Assembly (NCBI GenBank): GCA_024220525.1
Contig: JAMYWO010000005.1
Location: forward strand, 312,481 to 376,480
DNA from: Cochliopodium minus
Lineage: Eukaryota > Discosea > Himatismenida > Cochliopodiidae
Direction: 5' to 3'
Length of the DNA: 64,000 bases
The notes below the pieces were generated by a model. That model worked only from the letters and a program-made list of their open reading frames with translations. It made no database searches and had not been told where the DNA came from. Numbering within the stretch: the first letter of the stretch is position 1; each line of letters begins with the position of its first letter. The translations under genes were made by a program, and so were the position numbers. Shown here piece by piece: positions 1 to 11,257 of this stretch.

Positions 1-115
1 TTTTATTTATTTTATTTTATTTTATTTATTTTATTTTATTTTATTTTATTTATTTTATTTTATTTTATTTATTTTATTTATTTTATTTATTTTATTTATT
101 AATAAACTATTCATT
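1..115. repeat. TTTTA/TTTATTTTA microsatellite at the left edge
   Basis: Nearly pure repeats of TTTTA and TTTATTTTA. The same repeat fills 24056-24152, just left of the single N at 24153. Together with the split GPCR gene this suggests that the bases here belong to the same intron as those at 24025-24152. From 115 to 278 there is only AT-rich intron sequence. Confidence 0.85.
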
Positions 116-278
116 TTGTTTTATTTATTTTAATTATTTATTTATTAATAAATAATTTATTTGTATTTATTAATTTTTTTTTTTTAATTTTTATTAAATT
201 GAAAATAATTTATTTTACATTTTTTTATTATTTTTTATTAAAAAATTATTTGTTTGAATTTTAATTTTGAATAAAAAG

Positions 279-921
279 GTGCAGAATATTTCAAAAATCA
301 GAGTATGCGATATATTTTTATTATTTTCCAGTGATGATAGCAATGGTGTTTAATATGGGAATGTTATTGGCGATAAACAAAGTGAATAAAAGATACAATA
401 GAAACAAACTTTCTTTAATTTGGTGGATTCCTTCTTTTTTTTTTGTTTGGTTTTTTCCCATTCTCAATGAGGCTTGGCAATACGCCAAACGTCATGATCC
501 CTCTTTTAGGTTCCCCTCATCTATTTCATTTACTTATTTTTGATATTTAATTATTAACAGGAATTTTTGAAAATATATTTTTATTTTTTATTTATTTAAT
601 TTTTTTATTTCTGTTAATTTTTTTATATTTAATTAAAATATTTTTATTTATTTAATTTTTTTATTAAAATATTTTATTTTTTTAAATTTTCATTAATTCA
701 AAAAAATTAGTCCACCACTAGTGTTTTTGGTACTGGGGGCGATCTGTCATCCTTTAGAAGGATTTTTAAATGCAATCCTTTTTTCTTCTATTTTGTTAAG
801 CGAAAATAAAAAGGAGACAATTGAAGAAAGAGTTTATTTTGATGAAAATTCCGATTTCAAAAAAACAGTTTGTTATTTATATGGAAACAAATTTGAATGG
901 TTTATTGAACATGACAAATAA
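279..921 (+). CDS. cAMP-receptor-like GPCR, 3' part (TM5-TM7)
   Basis: Two exons, 279-509 and 711-921 (stop TAA), encode the last ~147 residues of a seven-helix receptor of the Dicty_CAR type. The first exon opens with Cys and then a hydrophobic helix (YYFPVMIAMVF), a basic loop and a second helix (IWWIPSFFFVWFFPILN). The second exon has the TM7 signature HPLEGFLNAILF, close to the family pattern of an aromatic/hydrophobic-Gly-Phe-hydrophobic-Asn stretch, then a short 30-40 residue tail. The first exon starts in phase 2 with G, so an upstream exon must end in two bases. The exon at 23844-24024 ends in TG and restores the Trp of a WC pair, a motif of cAMP receptors. I therefore read this as the end of the gene that starts at 23098, displaced by the assembly. 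Whole receptor: about 339 residues. Confidence 0.8.
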
Positions 922-1066
922 AAAATTCAACAAAATTTTGTGAATACTCAAAGATAAAAACATTTTTTGATCAACATAAACTTGATATTTCCAAAGAAAA
1001 TTCAATTAATTATTTAAGAAAAGGAAATGACATTTTTTTGAAAGGAGAAAATAAAATAAAATTGAT

Positions 1067-1939
1067 ATGATTGAACAAAAAAAGATCAACAAATATCAAT
1101 TCTGCATTAATTCGATTTTCTTCATTGGGATTTTATTTTTTTTATTGGCTATTGCAATGTTATTGGTTGCATTTGGATGGTTTGGAATAGGAGTTAAAAT
1201 AAAAGAAGAATGGCAAAAAGAAAATTGCACAATAACAAACAACACAATCGAAACCTTTTCAAATACTTATTCTGTTATTTATAGACTTGTTAGTTCAGTC
1301 AATTATTTGGATGAATCTGGTAGACCAAATTTGCATAAAGCAGGTAATTTTGATTTTATTATTTTGTTGTAAAGAAATATTCTATAATTTCTTACTTTCT
1401 GAGATATTTTCATAGATTTAAAATTCAGTTTATAAAAGCACCATTTCATAATATACCTTTTATTTGATTAATCTATAACAATATAAAAAACCTAATTTAG
1501 CACTGACAAGCTATAGAAATGCTTGGGTAACAGAAAATCAAGTTCAAGGTTTAATCGATAAATATAGAGTTGACTCTTCTTTCTCTTGTTATTGTCCTCC
1601 AAAACCAAATGATTTCAATAAATTGGATCAATCAAAACCATTTAACTATGTCATATTGGATTTTGATATAAGGGTGCAAAAAAAAAAATTTAATTTCTTT
1701 TTCATTATTTTTTTTTTGAAACTTATAAACAGGATATAGAATATTTGGTGAAGTATTATTATCTGCTAATTTATTTGAGTATTGGACTCTTGATTGTTCT
1801 CCCCTTTTTGCTTGGACCCACAACCTATATTTATGTAAAAACTTTTTGTTTCAGGAGAAGGTAATTAACAAATTAACAAGATTTTTTTTAAAAAACAACC
1901 AATTTTCTTTTTTTCCTTTATAGATACAACAAGTTTTAG
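1067..1939 (+). CDS. small membrane protein with two transmembrane helices
   Basis: Four exons (1067-1343, 1501-1673, 1733-1860, 1924-1939) join in frame to 197 codons ending in TAG. The ATG at 1067 is followed by eleven mostly polar residues and then a long helix (IFFIGILFFLLAIAMLL). A central region of roughly 100 residues holds one early Cys, possible N-glycosylation sites (NNT) and a Cys-Tyr-Cys-Pro-Pro cluster near residue 118, so it probably faces the lumen or outside. A second helix (LIYLSIGLLIVLPFLL) lies near residues 160-177 and the tail is short and basic. I recognise no family. It lies about 145 bases after the receptor end on the same strand and converges with MOB1. The last exon codes only five residues, so the exact C-terminus is the least certain part. 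Confidence 0.7.
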
Positions 1940-2121
1940 CTTTTTTTTTTGGAGATTAATTCAAATGATTTGTAAAATATATATATTCGAACAAAGCAAA
2001 AATTAATGATTAGGATATTAAAAAAAAAAAAATTAAAATATTCGTGATTTTTTTTTTAATATGTTATCTTTCCGATATCACCAAAATCAAAAGATAACTC
2101 TCTTTTTATAAATTTCCCCAA

Positions 2122-3016
2122 TCATTTTTTCTTTGTCAAAGTCTCAATCAAATCTTCCAATGGGCTGAGTTCTTTTTTCTCAACCAATTTGAATTCCATT
2201 ATAAAATAATAAAAATGCTAAAAATAGATTAAAAAATATAAATTATAATTATAAATTTCATTTTTTGTTTTATACTTTAAAACATGTGTTCAGATGTGCC
2301 TCTTCTCCAAGTGAGACAATCTTCGAGAAATGGCTATAGTAAATATGGGCATAAACACGGAATAATCTTTTAAAGATTTGTTTGATTACACCAATAAAGT
2401 TTTTAGGAAAAGGAATATCTTTTAAAAAATATTTTTTAGAAAACTCAAAGAGATAAACACAAAAAATTTTATTTTACCCACTCTTGATGGAAATATCTTT
2501 TCATTGTCTAAAATTCCTTGAACCCATGTCATGAGATAATCTACATATTTAGGAGCAGATACTTTGATTGGTTTTGTAATTTGTACACCATCTGCCCAAT
2601 GATATTCGAATTTTGGGCCAGCACTCATCACTTCGCAACATTCTTCTGTGCAAAACTCTGTAATGCTTCCATAAAGGAGATTTATTTGATTGAAAAAATC
2701 AACGGCTGCAATAAAAAAAAAAAAATATAAAAATTTTATCTCTTGGATAAATCAATTGAATTTCAAAAAATTCTACTATTCACTGCAAGCCATTCATTTA
2801 AATCTTCTCTATCTGGCAATTTTACTGCAGCTTGTAGATTTCCACTTCCTAATGTTGCTTTTGCTTGTTTATGCAAATCAGATAATTTTTGATTTCCATT
2901 ATTTAGTTTCTTCTTTGGTCTAAATGTCTTATCTTTTTGGCTATTTATTGAACATTAAAAAAAATAAACAAATTTCTTTTTATATATAAAAAAGGATATC
3001 CTTACAATAATTTCAT
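2122..3016 (-). CDS. mob1: MOB kinase activator (MOB1)
   Basis: Five exons (3006-3016, 2777-2940, 2478-2705, 2276-2418, 2122-2217) splice to 213 residues, against 216 in human MOB1A. Nearly every MOB1 landmark is present in order: KTFRPKK near the start, [29 protein letters not shown] (spliced across the second intron), EFCTEECCEVMSAGP with the zinc-site cysteines, EYHWADG, APKYVDYLMTWVQ, FKRLFRVYAHIYYSHF and a C-terminal EEAHLNTCFKHF. MOB1 binds NDR/LATS kinases in the Hippo, mitotic-exit and septation pathways in the cytoplasm and at centrosomes. The first exon is only 11 bases (ATG plus eight) and was chosen because its GTAAGG donor and phase give an N-terminus of the family's usual length. 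The gene looks intact. Confidence 0.95.
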
Positions 3017-3189
3017 TTTTCAATTTTTTTTTTTTAAAAAAGAAAAATGAATACAAAAATGATCCAAAAAAGGATAATTCATTAACCAATTAAATGAGTT
3101 TTTTGAAAAGGTTATTTTCTATAAAACATGTTTTAATTTAAAAAGTAATCGCAAAATTAAATGAATAAAGTTGCTAAATATTGAAGGTA

Positions 3190-5164
3190 TTAAAAATCGA
3201 GGAAATCGAAAGAGTTTGAAGTAACAATTTTAGATTTTTTGATTTTGGAGCAATGAACCTGTTCATTGGAGCTCTCCATGCTGGTTTGATTGAAAAATGA
3301 AAAATCAGGAAAGTTGGCATCCTCCAATATGGAATCTTTTTCCTCTCTCTCCTTTGTGTTTCTCTTTCTCTTTTTGTACTTCTCTCTTTGCTTCTCGAGG
3401 CAATCGTTACAAGTTTTGTTTTCGTTTTTGAACTTCAAAGGGTGATCACTTCTGTTGTTGCTGCAGGAAAAACAGGTACCATTTTGAGTTCTTTCTTTGG
3501 CATACTTGCTTCTTCTTTCGAGACAATCATTGCAAGTTTTATTTTGGTTTCTGAACTTAGAAGAATGATCCTTTCTGTTGTTGCTGCAAGAAAAACACTT
3601 CCCAATTTTAGTTCTCTCCTCTGCATACTTGCTTCTCTTGTCGATGCACTCGTTGCAAGTTTTATTTTCGTTTCTGAACTTGAGTGGTTGCTCATGACGA
3701 TTACTCTTGCAGTATAAGCAACGACCACCTTTCACTCTGTCTTTTTGCTTTTCCACGCAATCACTACAAGTCTTGTTTTTGCCATTGAACTTGTTTGGAT
3801 TTTCGTGTCTAGTATTTCTACAATTTGTGCATTTTCCTTTTGATATAATAAAAAAAGGAGGATTTGATTAGAAATTTGTTTGGAAAAGCATTTTTTTTTA
3901 TTACCATTTTTGACCTTAACTCTTTGTTTATCGAGGCAATCATCACAAGTTTTGTTTTGGTTTCTAAACTTGGTGGGGTTTTCTTTTCTGTTGTTGCTGC
4001 AAGAAAAACACTTTCCCCTCTTTGTTCTCTCCTCTGCATACTTACTTCTCTTTTCGATGCACTCATTGCAAGTTTTATTGTCATTTCTGAACATACCTGG
4101 GTTTTCCTTTCTGTTGTTGCTGCACAAAAAGCATTTTCCATTGTTTGTTTTCTCTTCAGTGTATTTGCTTCTCTTTTCGATGCAATCGTTGCATGTTTTG
4201 TTGTCTTTGTTAAATTTATTTGGGTTTTGCTTTCTGCTATTTTTGCAGTAGAAGCATCTTCCAATGTTTTCATTGTCGTTCATACAATCGTTGCATGTTT
4301 TGTTTTTGTTATTGAACAATCGAGGTTCTTCATTTCTGTTGTTGGGGCAGTTGGTGCAATATCCTTTTTTTTTTGGATTTAAAATTGAACGAATATTTTT
4401 ATTTTAAAATTCCTTACCATTTAAGGATATTTCTGTGAAAGAATTGTTATCAATGCAATCATCGCATACCTTGCTATCTAGGCTGAATGAAAAAGGGTTG
4501 TCATTTTTATTGTTGCTGCAACTGATGCATTTTCCTACTCTCAATTTATCATTGTGGAATTCGATTTGCTTTTTGATGCATTCGTTGCAAGAATCGTTAT
4601 TATTGTTGAATAAATGGAAGTGATCTCTTCTGTTGTTTGAACAATTTGTGCATTTTCCTATCTTGCAATTCTCGTTGAATCTTAGTCTTTGTTTTTCCAC
4701 ACATTCTATGCATGTTTTGCCATCAGTTCTAGAAAAGAGGTTTGGAAGATCTATTTTATTTTGGCAACAATTGATGCATCTCTTAAATTTGATGTGTCCA
4801 TCAGATTTTTGGGAACATTCATTGCATAAATCTGAGTCTGAGGAAAAGAGGTGTGGTTTATCCAAGTTATTGTTGCTGCAACAAAGACATGTTTTTTCCT
4901 CAATGAATAAAGTACCCTCTTTGATGATATTTTCGAAATCTTCGAATGTTGTCTCTTCAATTTTGTTAGTTTGGAATTCAAAGAATTCATTATCATTTTG
5001 TTGGTTTAATTCCTTTTTTTTCACAATATAAATAAATTTTGATTTTTTAAACCATAAATTATTATATTTACCAAGTTGCAAAAGTTATTTGTTTCCTCAT
5101 TGTTATCCCAGGTGAACTCTTTCATATCTATATTTAAATTGTTTAATAATTCATCATCATACAT
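3190..5164 (-). CDS. protein of twelve tandem Cys4 (CxxC...CxxC) modules
   Basis: Four exons (5072-5164, 4418-5012, 3905-4363, 3190-3836) join in frame to 597 residues. After an acidic head of ~65 residues there are twelve copies of a ~34-residue module of the form GKCxxCSNNRxxxPxxFxxxNKTCxxCxxK, that is C-x2-C, 15-17 residues, C-x2-C, then a basic linker. Modules 6-12 are very alike; 1-4 have drifted. The tail has a lysine/arginine run (KKRKR) that could be a nuclear signal, then an acidic, Ser- and Phe-rich end. Four cysteines per module fit one zinc ion each. Two introns fall at the first Gly of a module, consistent with growth by module duplication. I do not recognise a named family. A nucleic-acid or protein-binding role is inference only. 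No membrane segment or signal peptide is seen. Confidence 0.85.
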
Positions 5165-5728
5165 TTTCAAAATCTCTTTTGTTTTTTTTTCTTTTTTTAA
5201 ATTTTAAATTTTTCATTTTAAGAATATAATTGTGAAACAAATATAAAAAAAAAAAAGATTAAAGGAAAATTAGCTGAAAATCCAAATTAATAAAATATTA
5301 TAAAAATTAGATTCAATAAATAATAATTCACTCATTTTTTAATGATTTATGCCTAAGTTTGCAATTTTGTAAAAATAGTGAAAGTAAGTAAAAGGAATCA
5401 ATAGAAACAATCTTCGAATAATTAATCATTTCTTTCAATAATGAGGCTAAAAATTAAACTGATACACTTTAAAATATTTATTTTATTATAATTTAAAATT
5501 AAATTTATGAAAAATAGATTAAATTTGAGGGAAAAAAAGATCTTAGTACAAAGTGCTTTAGGAAGAATCAAAAATTGATTTCCAAAATTGACTTTCTTAC
5601 AAAAATTAATTGAAATCTCATATAGCAAGGATAAGAATTTGTAAATTTGAATAAATAAAATATAGTAAGTTTTATGAAAAAAAATATTAATATTTTTTTG
5701 ATTTTCAATTTCGAAATAAGTTGACAAG
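5165..5728. other. intergenic stretch, nothing recognised
   Basis: AT-rich sequence between the start of the Cys4 gene and the end of the ankyrin-like gene, both on the minus strand. It presumably holds the promoter of the first and the 3' end of the second. I see no gene, no RNA gene and no clear repeat. A 101-codon open frame on the minus strand here has no conserved pattern. Confidence 0.5.
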
Positions 5729-8700
5729 TTAAATCAGGGTCGATAGAAATATAATTCTATTGAGCAATGGTTTTGGGATTTTGAGGTTAGGAGAGATAGT
5801 GTTGTTGAAAAGAAGAAAATTAAAAATGGACTGATTAAATTTTTTGGTGTAAAAAATTTTGTGTGTATTCTTGTCCCACAAGCTTCCTTTTTCTGCGTAT
5901 TTAACTAACAACTCGTTTATTTCTTGAATTTTGTTGGTGTGATTAACTTTTTGTGAAGTTTTATTGAGTAAAACGTCCAAAAAGGGATCTTTAGGATGCT
6001 TTGTTAAAAAGAGGGCTAATCGAAAAAAAAAAAAAAAATAGAATTAAAAAGGGGAAGGTGATTCTATTTTTACCCATCAGAGTTTTATCTTTTCTTTCGT
6101 AAACTTTTTGAAGCAAAGAAGTTTTGTTGGTTGAAAAATCAATACTACAATTGTGATCGATCAATAGTTTAACGATTTTGAGATTAACTATTTTTTTGGT
6201 GAATTCTATGTAAAGAGAGTTGGCGAATCTGCTTTCTGTTTCTGCTTTGCTTTCCAGAAGTAACTTGATCAATTTTAAATCCACCTTTTCCCTATTCAAA
6301 ACAACATAGAGAGGATGATATTGATCACGAGGTGAATTCACTTGAGATCCGCTTTCTATCAGAATTTTGACAATTTTCAGACTGTTTATTTAAAAAAAAA
6401 AAATTAAGACTTTTTGGTGATCAATATTCAAAATTATTATCTAGTTGGATCAATCAACCAACATACAATATGTGATATTTTTTATAAAAATTGCAAAAAT
6501 CTTGAATTATTCGAAATTTCTTAACATCAAATTTTTGAGTTCTGTTTATATCAGATCATTTCAAGTATAATGCTTAATCATACTGATTACTGTATTAATG
6601 AAATCACTTTATCTTTATAATGCATTCAAATGAGCAAACAAAAAAAAATTTTGGAGGTGCTAATTATGCAGAGAATAACATATCTTAATTAGAAAGAAAA
6701 ATATTTTTTGATTTAATTTCGATGCGATTCTTGGTTTTTACTGTTTGCTCGATAAAGTTGTATAAAAAAAATTTCATATATATGATAATTTGATGAGGAT
6801 ATAAGAATTGATAAAATTATATGGAGAAGATTAAATACTCAAAAAATTTTCTATTGAATCAAGTGAATCAATTACATGGCGAAAACATTTTGGAGTATAA
6901 AATTAAGAATTATCTTTTTTTATTAATTTTAAAATTAAGATTTTTTTTTTTTGTTACCTGGGATCAGGTTTTTTACATTCATAATAAAGAGCGTTGGTAT
7001 CAAATTGATTTTTGATGTTTACATCGATCTTCTTTTTGATAAATTGTTGAATGATCTCTTCAAAATTATGATCGACTCTCTCCACCAACATGATAAGGTA
7101 AGAGTTGTTGTAAGAGTCTTTCTCGTTGATGTTCTCTACATGTTGTAAGAGAACATTAAAGATATTTGTGTCTGTTATGTTAACACAAGCATGATGTATC
7201 ACATTTTTTCTGGATGAATCTTTTTCGTTTACATCTACCTAATTAAATAATTATTTTTTTTAATTTTTTTTTTTATTTTTATTTTTTTATTTATTTTTTT
7301 ATTATTTATAATTTTTTATTTTTTATTTTTTTATTTATTTTATTTTATTTTTATTTTTCAAATTTTATTTTTTTATTTTTTATTATTTATTATTTTTTTT
7401 ATTTTTATTTATTTTATTTATTTTTTATTTTTTTATTTATTTTTTTATTTTTTTATTTTTTTATTTATTTTTTTATTTATTTTTTTATTTTTATTTTTTT
7501 TTTAATTATCAATTTATAGTTGGTTTTTTCTAAATCAGATTTTTTCACCTTTTGATACAGCAAGTACTTGAATATTTCTAAATTTATTTTCTTCATAAAT
7601 GAGTTAATAAAAAAATAAAAAAATAAAATAAAAATTCATAAAATAAAAAAATGAAAACAAAAAAAAATGAAAATTTAAAAAAATAAAAAAAAAATGATAA
7701 AAAAAAAATGAAAAAATAAAAAATGTAAAAATAAAAAACTAATTAAAAAATAAAATAAATAATTTTTATTTTACTTTTGACTCACAAAGTTTGTGTAGGA
7801 GATTTTTTCCTTCTTTGTCAAGGGCGTTAACTTTGGCTTTTTTGTTGATGAAATAGCTGAAAAATTTGATGTTGTTACTGTGAAGAACAAGGGTGTGCAA
7901 AATGCTGTTTTCATTTTTGTCTGTTTCAAGTATATCAATATCTACAAAAAAAAAATTAAAAAATAAAATAAAAACCCCTCTTTAAAAATTATTCAAATGA
8001 GATGTCAATTATTTTTTAATAAAAATTTTTTGAGAAATCATCAAAAAAAAAAAAAAAAAATTAATGAATAAAATTAATAAATTAAATTTCCAAAAAAATT
8101 AAAAAAAAAGCAAAAAAAAATTTTTTTTATGTTTAGAATTTTTTTAAATAAAAAGTTTAATTATTTGGGAACAAACCTTTTATTTTTTCAAAAAGAAAAT
8201 CAATGGTTTCCGTATCAACAGAATCAAGACAAGGATTGGAACAAATATGATGCAAATAATTTTTCCCCTCATGATCTTTGTGAGAAGGAAAAAGCTCATC
8301 CCTCAATTTAATGTAATAAGTAGGATTTAATTTGGTTGATTTCTTTTCTTTTTGAATCACCTCGTCTATTGTTTTGTTTCTGTAAAAATAAAAGATTTCT
8401 ATTATTTCTTTCATTTTTTTAGAATTTCCCAGCAGATTGCTGGAGAGGATGAGGTGTATCGTGTTTTTTTGTTCGTGGTTGCAGTTTGTCACTATTTTGA
8501 CATCTTGTGTCTCCTTTGTTAGAATCGCTTTTATCGTTTCCAAATCTATCTCCTCTTTTTTTTCTCCCAATATGTAACATTGTAGAACATTGTTGTAGTT
8601 TGGATCTCTTTTTTAAAAAAAAAAGCAATGAAAATTTTTTTGTAAGAATTTAATATGCGCAATATAATTTGGATCAATTTTTATATTTCAACATATGAAT

Positions 8701-9257
8701 ATAATAATGTTATTATCATTTGTTTATGTTGATTAATATTGATCCATTCTTTGATATATTTACGAACAAATATTCAATTTGTTTTTTTGAATGTTTTTAA
8801 AGAGTGATTTCAATATGCAGTATTTTTTTAAAATCAAATTTTGATTAGGAACAATGATTTTCATATTAATATTATTTTTAAAACACATCAATACAAAATT
8901 TGTTTTTTAATATGATACTGAATATTTTTTGTATAACTTTCTATAATTTAAAAATTTGTTAAATTACTGGGAACTTGGTGGAATTTCTTGAGAGAGTTTC
9001 TTGAATCAAATAAATTTCAATTATAATAGAAACTTCATACCTATGTTTAAGAAGAATTCGATCATTTGAAGATTGCCATATCTTGCAGCGAGATGCAATG
9101 GGCGGGTTTCATTATAGATTTGTTCATTCCCTTTATATTTTGGGAAATTTAATTTTTTCAATCTTTTGATGTCACCATTTGCAATACAAGTTTCTAAAGG
9201 GAATTTTTTGATTATATCAAAATCTTTATCTCCTGATAAATTATTTGAATTTCCCAT
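5729..9257 (-). CDS. ankyrin-repeat-like protein
   Basis: Seven exons (9041-9257, 8177-8605, 7775-7941, 7549-7590, 6958-7238, 6074-6381, 5729-6015) all agree in phase and give 576 residues. Ankyrin helices recur throughout: RPLHLAARYGNLQMIEFFL near residue 50, then looser units such as KTHILHTL-type helices, DKEGKNLLHKLC, LEIFKYLLYQKVDVNEKD (formed across an intron), NVIHHAC, LKIVKILIESG and LKIIKLLLESK. The repeats are degenerate, often lacking the TPLH turn, and there is no membrane helix. Ankyrin repeats bind proteins; no partner can be named. Exon 4 is a 42-base micro-exon placed by its phase and because it completes a repeat. The donor after exon 2 is GTTTGT, rarer than the usual GTA. 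The introns at 6382-6957 and 8606-9040 are long for this window. Confidence 0.85.
7239..7548. repeat. TTTTTATT-type low-complexity intron
   Basis: Almost pure T with single A spacers, inside the fourth intron of the ankyrin-like gene. It is typical of the introns in this window and carries no gene. Confidence 0.8.
8641..8785. repeat. intron-resident dispersed repeat, copy 1
   Basis: This part of an ankyrin-gene intron resembles 55165-55320 (intron of ATG16): both have gaatttaat, then ataatttggatc, an A/T run, tcaac, and later tgttgat...attgatcc. The last part (atccattctttgatatattta) also recurs at 9632-9660 in the intron of the ubiquitin-like gene. A short non-autonomous mobile element is one explanation; ends and target duplications cannot be defined by eye. 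Confidence 0.45.
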
Positions 9258-9469
9258 TAAGAATCAATTTTTTTTATTTAATATGAATATTTATTATTTT
9301 ATTTAATAAAAAAGTTAAAATAAAATACAATTAGGAATTATATCTAAAGGATTAAATCTCCGTTATATTCAATGCGTCACCATTGAAGACACTCTATAGA
9401 ACATGAAGTGGTCAAAGTTTTTACTAACGAATCTGAATCTGTTGAGGACTGAGAATTCAATCATCTAGA

Positions 9470-9857
9470 ATGAAAATTACAATATTAACTTTAACTAATA
9501 GAAAAATACCTTTGGAGGTTACAGAAGGGGAAAATATGGACGATATTAGGGGTAAAAATTAATACTATCAAGAAAATTTTTAAACTCTTCTCATTAATGA
9601 AATTTGTGAAGAATTTAATTTTTATATGATATTCATCCATTCTTTGATATATTTACTAACAAATTTTCAATCAATCAAAAGAAAAGATCCAAGACTCAGA
9701 AGGAATCACTCCTCGTCAACAACATTTTTTATTGGGTTCCTTCACCCAAGAAACATTGGGGAAAGATTACGAAAGCAAATTTCTTCCCAATAAAAAGTTG
9801 TCTGAACTTGGAATTAAAGACGGAGATACCCTCACCATCCTATTGATTTTCAGATAA
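9470..9857 (+). CDS. ubiquitin-like protein without C-terminal diglycine
   Basis: Two exons (9470-9551, 9682-9857) join in phase 1 to 85 residues. The protein follows ubiquitin from end to end: MKITILTLTNRKIPLEV at the start, then DIREKIQDSEGITPRQQ built across the intron, then a long middle, LSELGIKDGDTLTILL, and it stops at IFR. Ubiquitin would continue with LRLRGG, so the conjugating tail is absent, and the usual Lys-48 and Ile-44 surroundings are not kept. A stand-alone ubiquitin fold of this type could bind proteins but not be conjugated. The intron at the KIQ border restores the family motif, so the gene model is reliable. A damaged copy of the second exon lies at 11066-11205. Confidence 0.75.
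9596..9676. repeat. intron-resident dispersed repeat, copy 2
   Basis: Inside the intron of the ubiquitin-like gene. The stretch atccattctttgatatattta followed by ctaacaaattttcaat matches 8750-8785 with few differences, so a mobile or copied element has visited both introns. Confidence 0.4.
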
Positions 9858-9864
9858 ATGGAAT

Positions 9865-11060
9865 TCAATTTAAAATTAAATTTATTAAAGGGTTTATGTC
9901 TTTAAAAGAATTGAAAAGAAATCCTTTTAGACACTTATATATTTTGTTACAAAATTTTGAAAAAGAGAAAATTAACGGTGAATTATCACAAAATAGCATT
10001 TTTAATCTGATTCTAATGCTTGTTCTGCTCTGGAAGAAGAGCTTGCAAATGCGTCTATTTACATCATCTGTTTCCATTTTTTGTTTGTGAGTTTGTTTGA
10101 ACAGACTAATAGATACTCTCGCCCATTCTTTTTCATTTTCCTTTTTTTCCTTTTTTTTTTAAACTTCCTATCCTCTTATCATACGAAATCAAAATTTCCT
10201 TTATGTCTGCTTTATGTTTTTTCTCAACCTTCTAATTTTTCTTGAGTTCTCCTTCTTTTCTAAAAGCAGATACTACTTCAACATGAGCTTTTTTAACTTC
10301 TTCAATTCCTTTTTTTGAACCTCTCATCGCAAATTAAATCACTCCATCCAAAATTCGTACAAGTTTATTTTTTGGAATTTTCTTCAAATGATCCAATCAA
10401 ACAAGTCAAGAAAATAGTTGGAGAGATTATTACCCTACCAAAAAATTTCAGTCATTTCGTCAACCAAAGACTTGTTCCGAATTCTTCTGATCCATTGCCT
10501 CTCGAAGCAAAATCTGCATTGATGATTGATACTCTGAGGAGATGCTCCAACCAAAGTAAAGGATCTCCTATTCTGTTGAAAAAAATTTTCTTTGGTTCAT
10601 TCTCTGCAAAATCCAAGGCAAGGATTTTTGGTGGAATAGATCTTCTTGATACCCAACATATCTTGGAAGCGAACGGTTTGTTCATTAGAATCTAGATCGA
10701 TTGTATCAACCTAACAGAAGAATTCTAATTGAAGAGTAGAAAGGGGAATAAAGAAACCAAGATCTTTTGGAATCAACACGTCAAGCAATGATCCAGCAAC
10801 AAGGTATTGAACTTCCAACACCAGAAGATGTAGTGAGAATTTGCAAAAAACTCTTTGGGGGAAACAAAAATTAAAATACAATCTGGATATATCCAATTAA
10901 AATTAAACTTAATTTCCGTTCTATCTTGAGCATCTGTTTGTGGTTCTTCAGAAATGCGACATTTTGCTTGATTTTTCCTTCATTTTCAATCTGCTCTTTC
11001 TTCATTGACAATGTTCCGGGTTATTTTTAAACTATTTTTTTAATTTCTCAATTTTTTAAA
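9865..11060. pseudogene. decayed coding remnants, unidentified
   Basis: Coding-like stretches lie on both strands but none makes a full gene. On the minus strand 10140-10330 reads DLICDERFKKGIEEVKKAH and further helix-like, charged sequence, continuing in broken form to about 9870. On the plus strand 10315-10695 is an open frame of 126 codons (ending EANGLFIRI), and 10760-10872 reads GIELPTPEDVVRICKKLFGG before a stop. The composition fits the coiled first protein of a LINE-type element, and a CCHC knuckle lies nearby at 12240, but that link is inference. The whole block sits between two ubiquitin-like copies. Confidence 0.35.
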
Positions 11061-11065
11061 CTCTA

Positions 11066-11205
11066 ATCACTCGTCAACAACACTTTTTGTGGGTTCCTTC
11101 ACCCTAGAAACATTGGGGAAAGATTACGAAAGCAAATTCCGAATAAAAATTTTCTGAACTTGGAATTAAAGAAGGAGATACCCTCACCATCCTTTTGATT
11201 TTCCT
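11066..11205 (+). pseudogene. decayed copy of the ubiquitin-like second exon
   Basis: The DNA from the Arg-Gln-Gln codons to the end of the fold is close to 9712-9850 (for example gggttccttcacc and acattggggaaagattacg are shared). Stops and a short deletion interrupt the frame, and there is no first exon, so this is a partial duplication that has lost function. The two copies are about 1.35 kb apart in the same orientation. Confidence 0.75.
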
Positions 11206-11257
11206 TAAAATTTCTGACAAAAATAGAAATTTTAATCTGAATTTATTGTTTGAAAAA

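Noticed and set aside
5422-5727. 101-codon minus-strand frame between two genes
   Set aside because: AT-driven composition, no motif, no splice partner.
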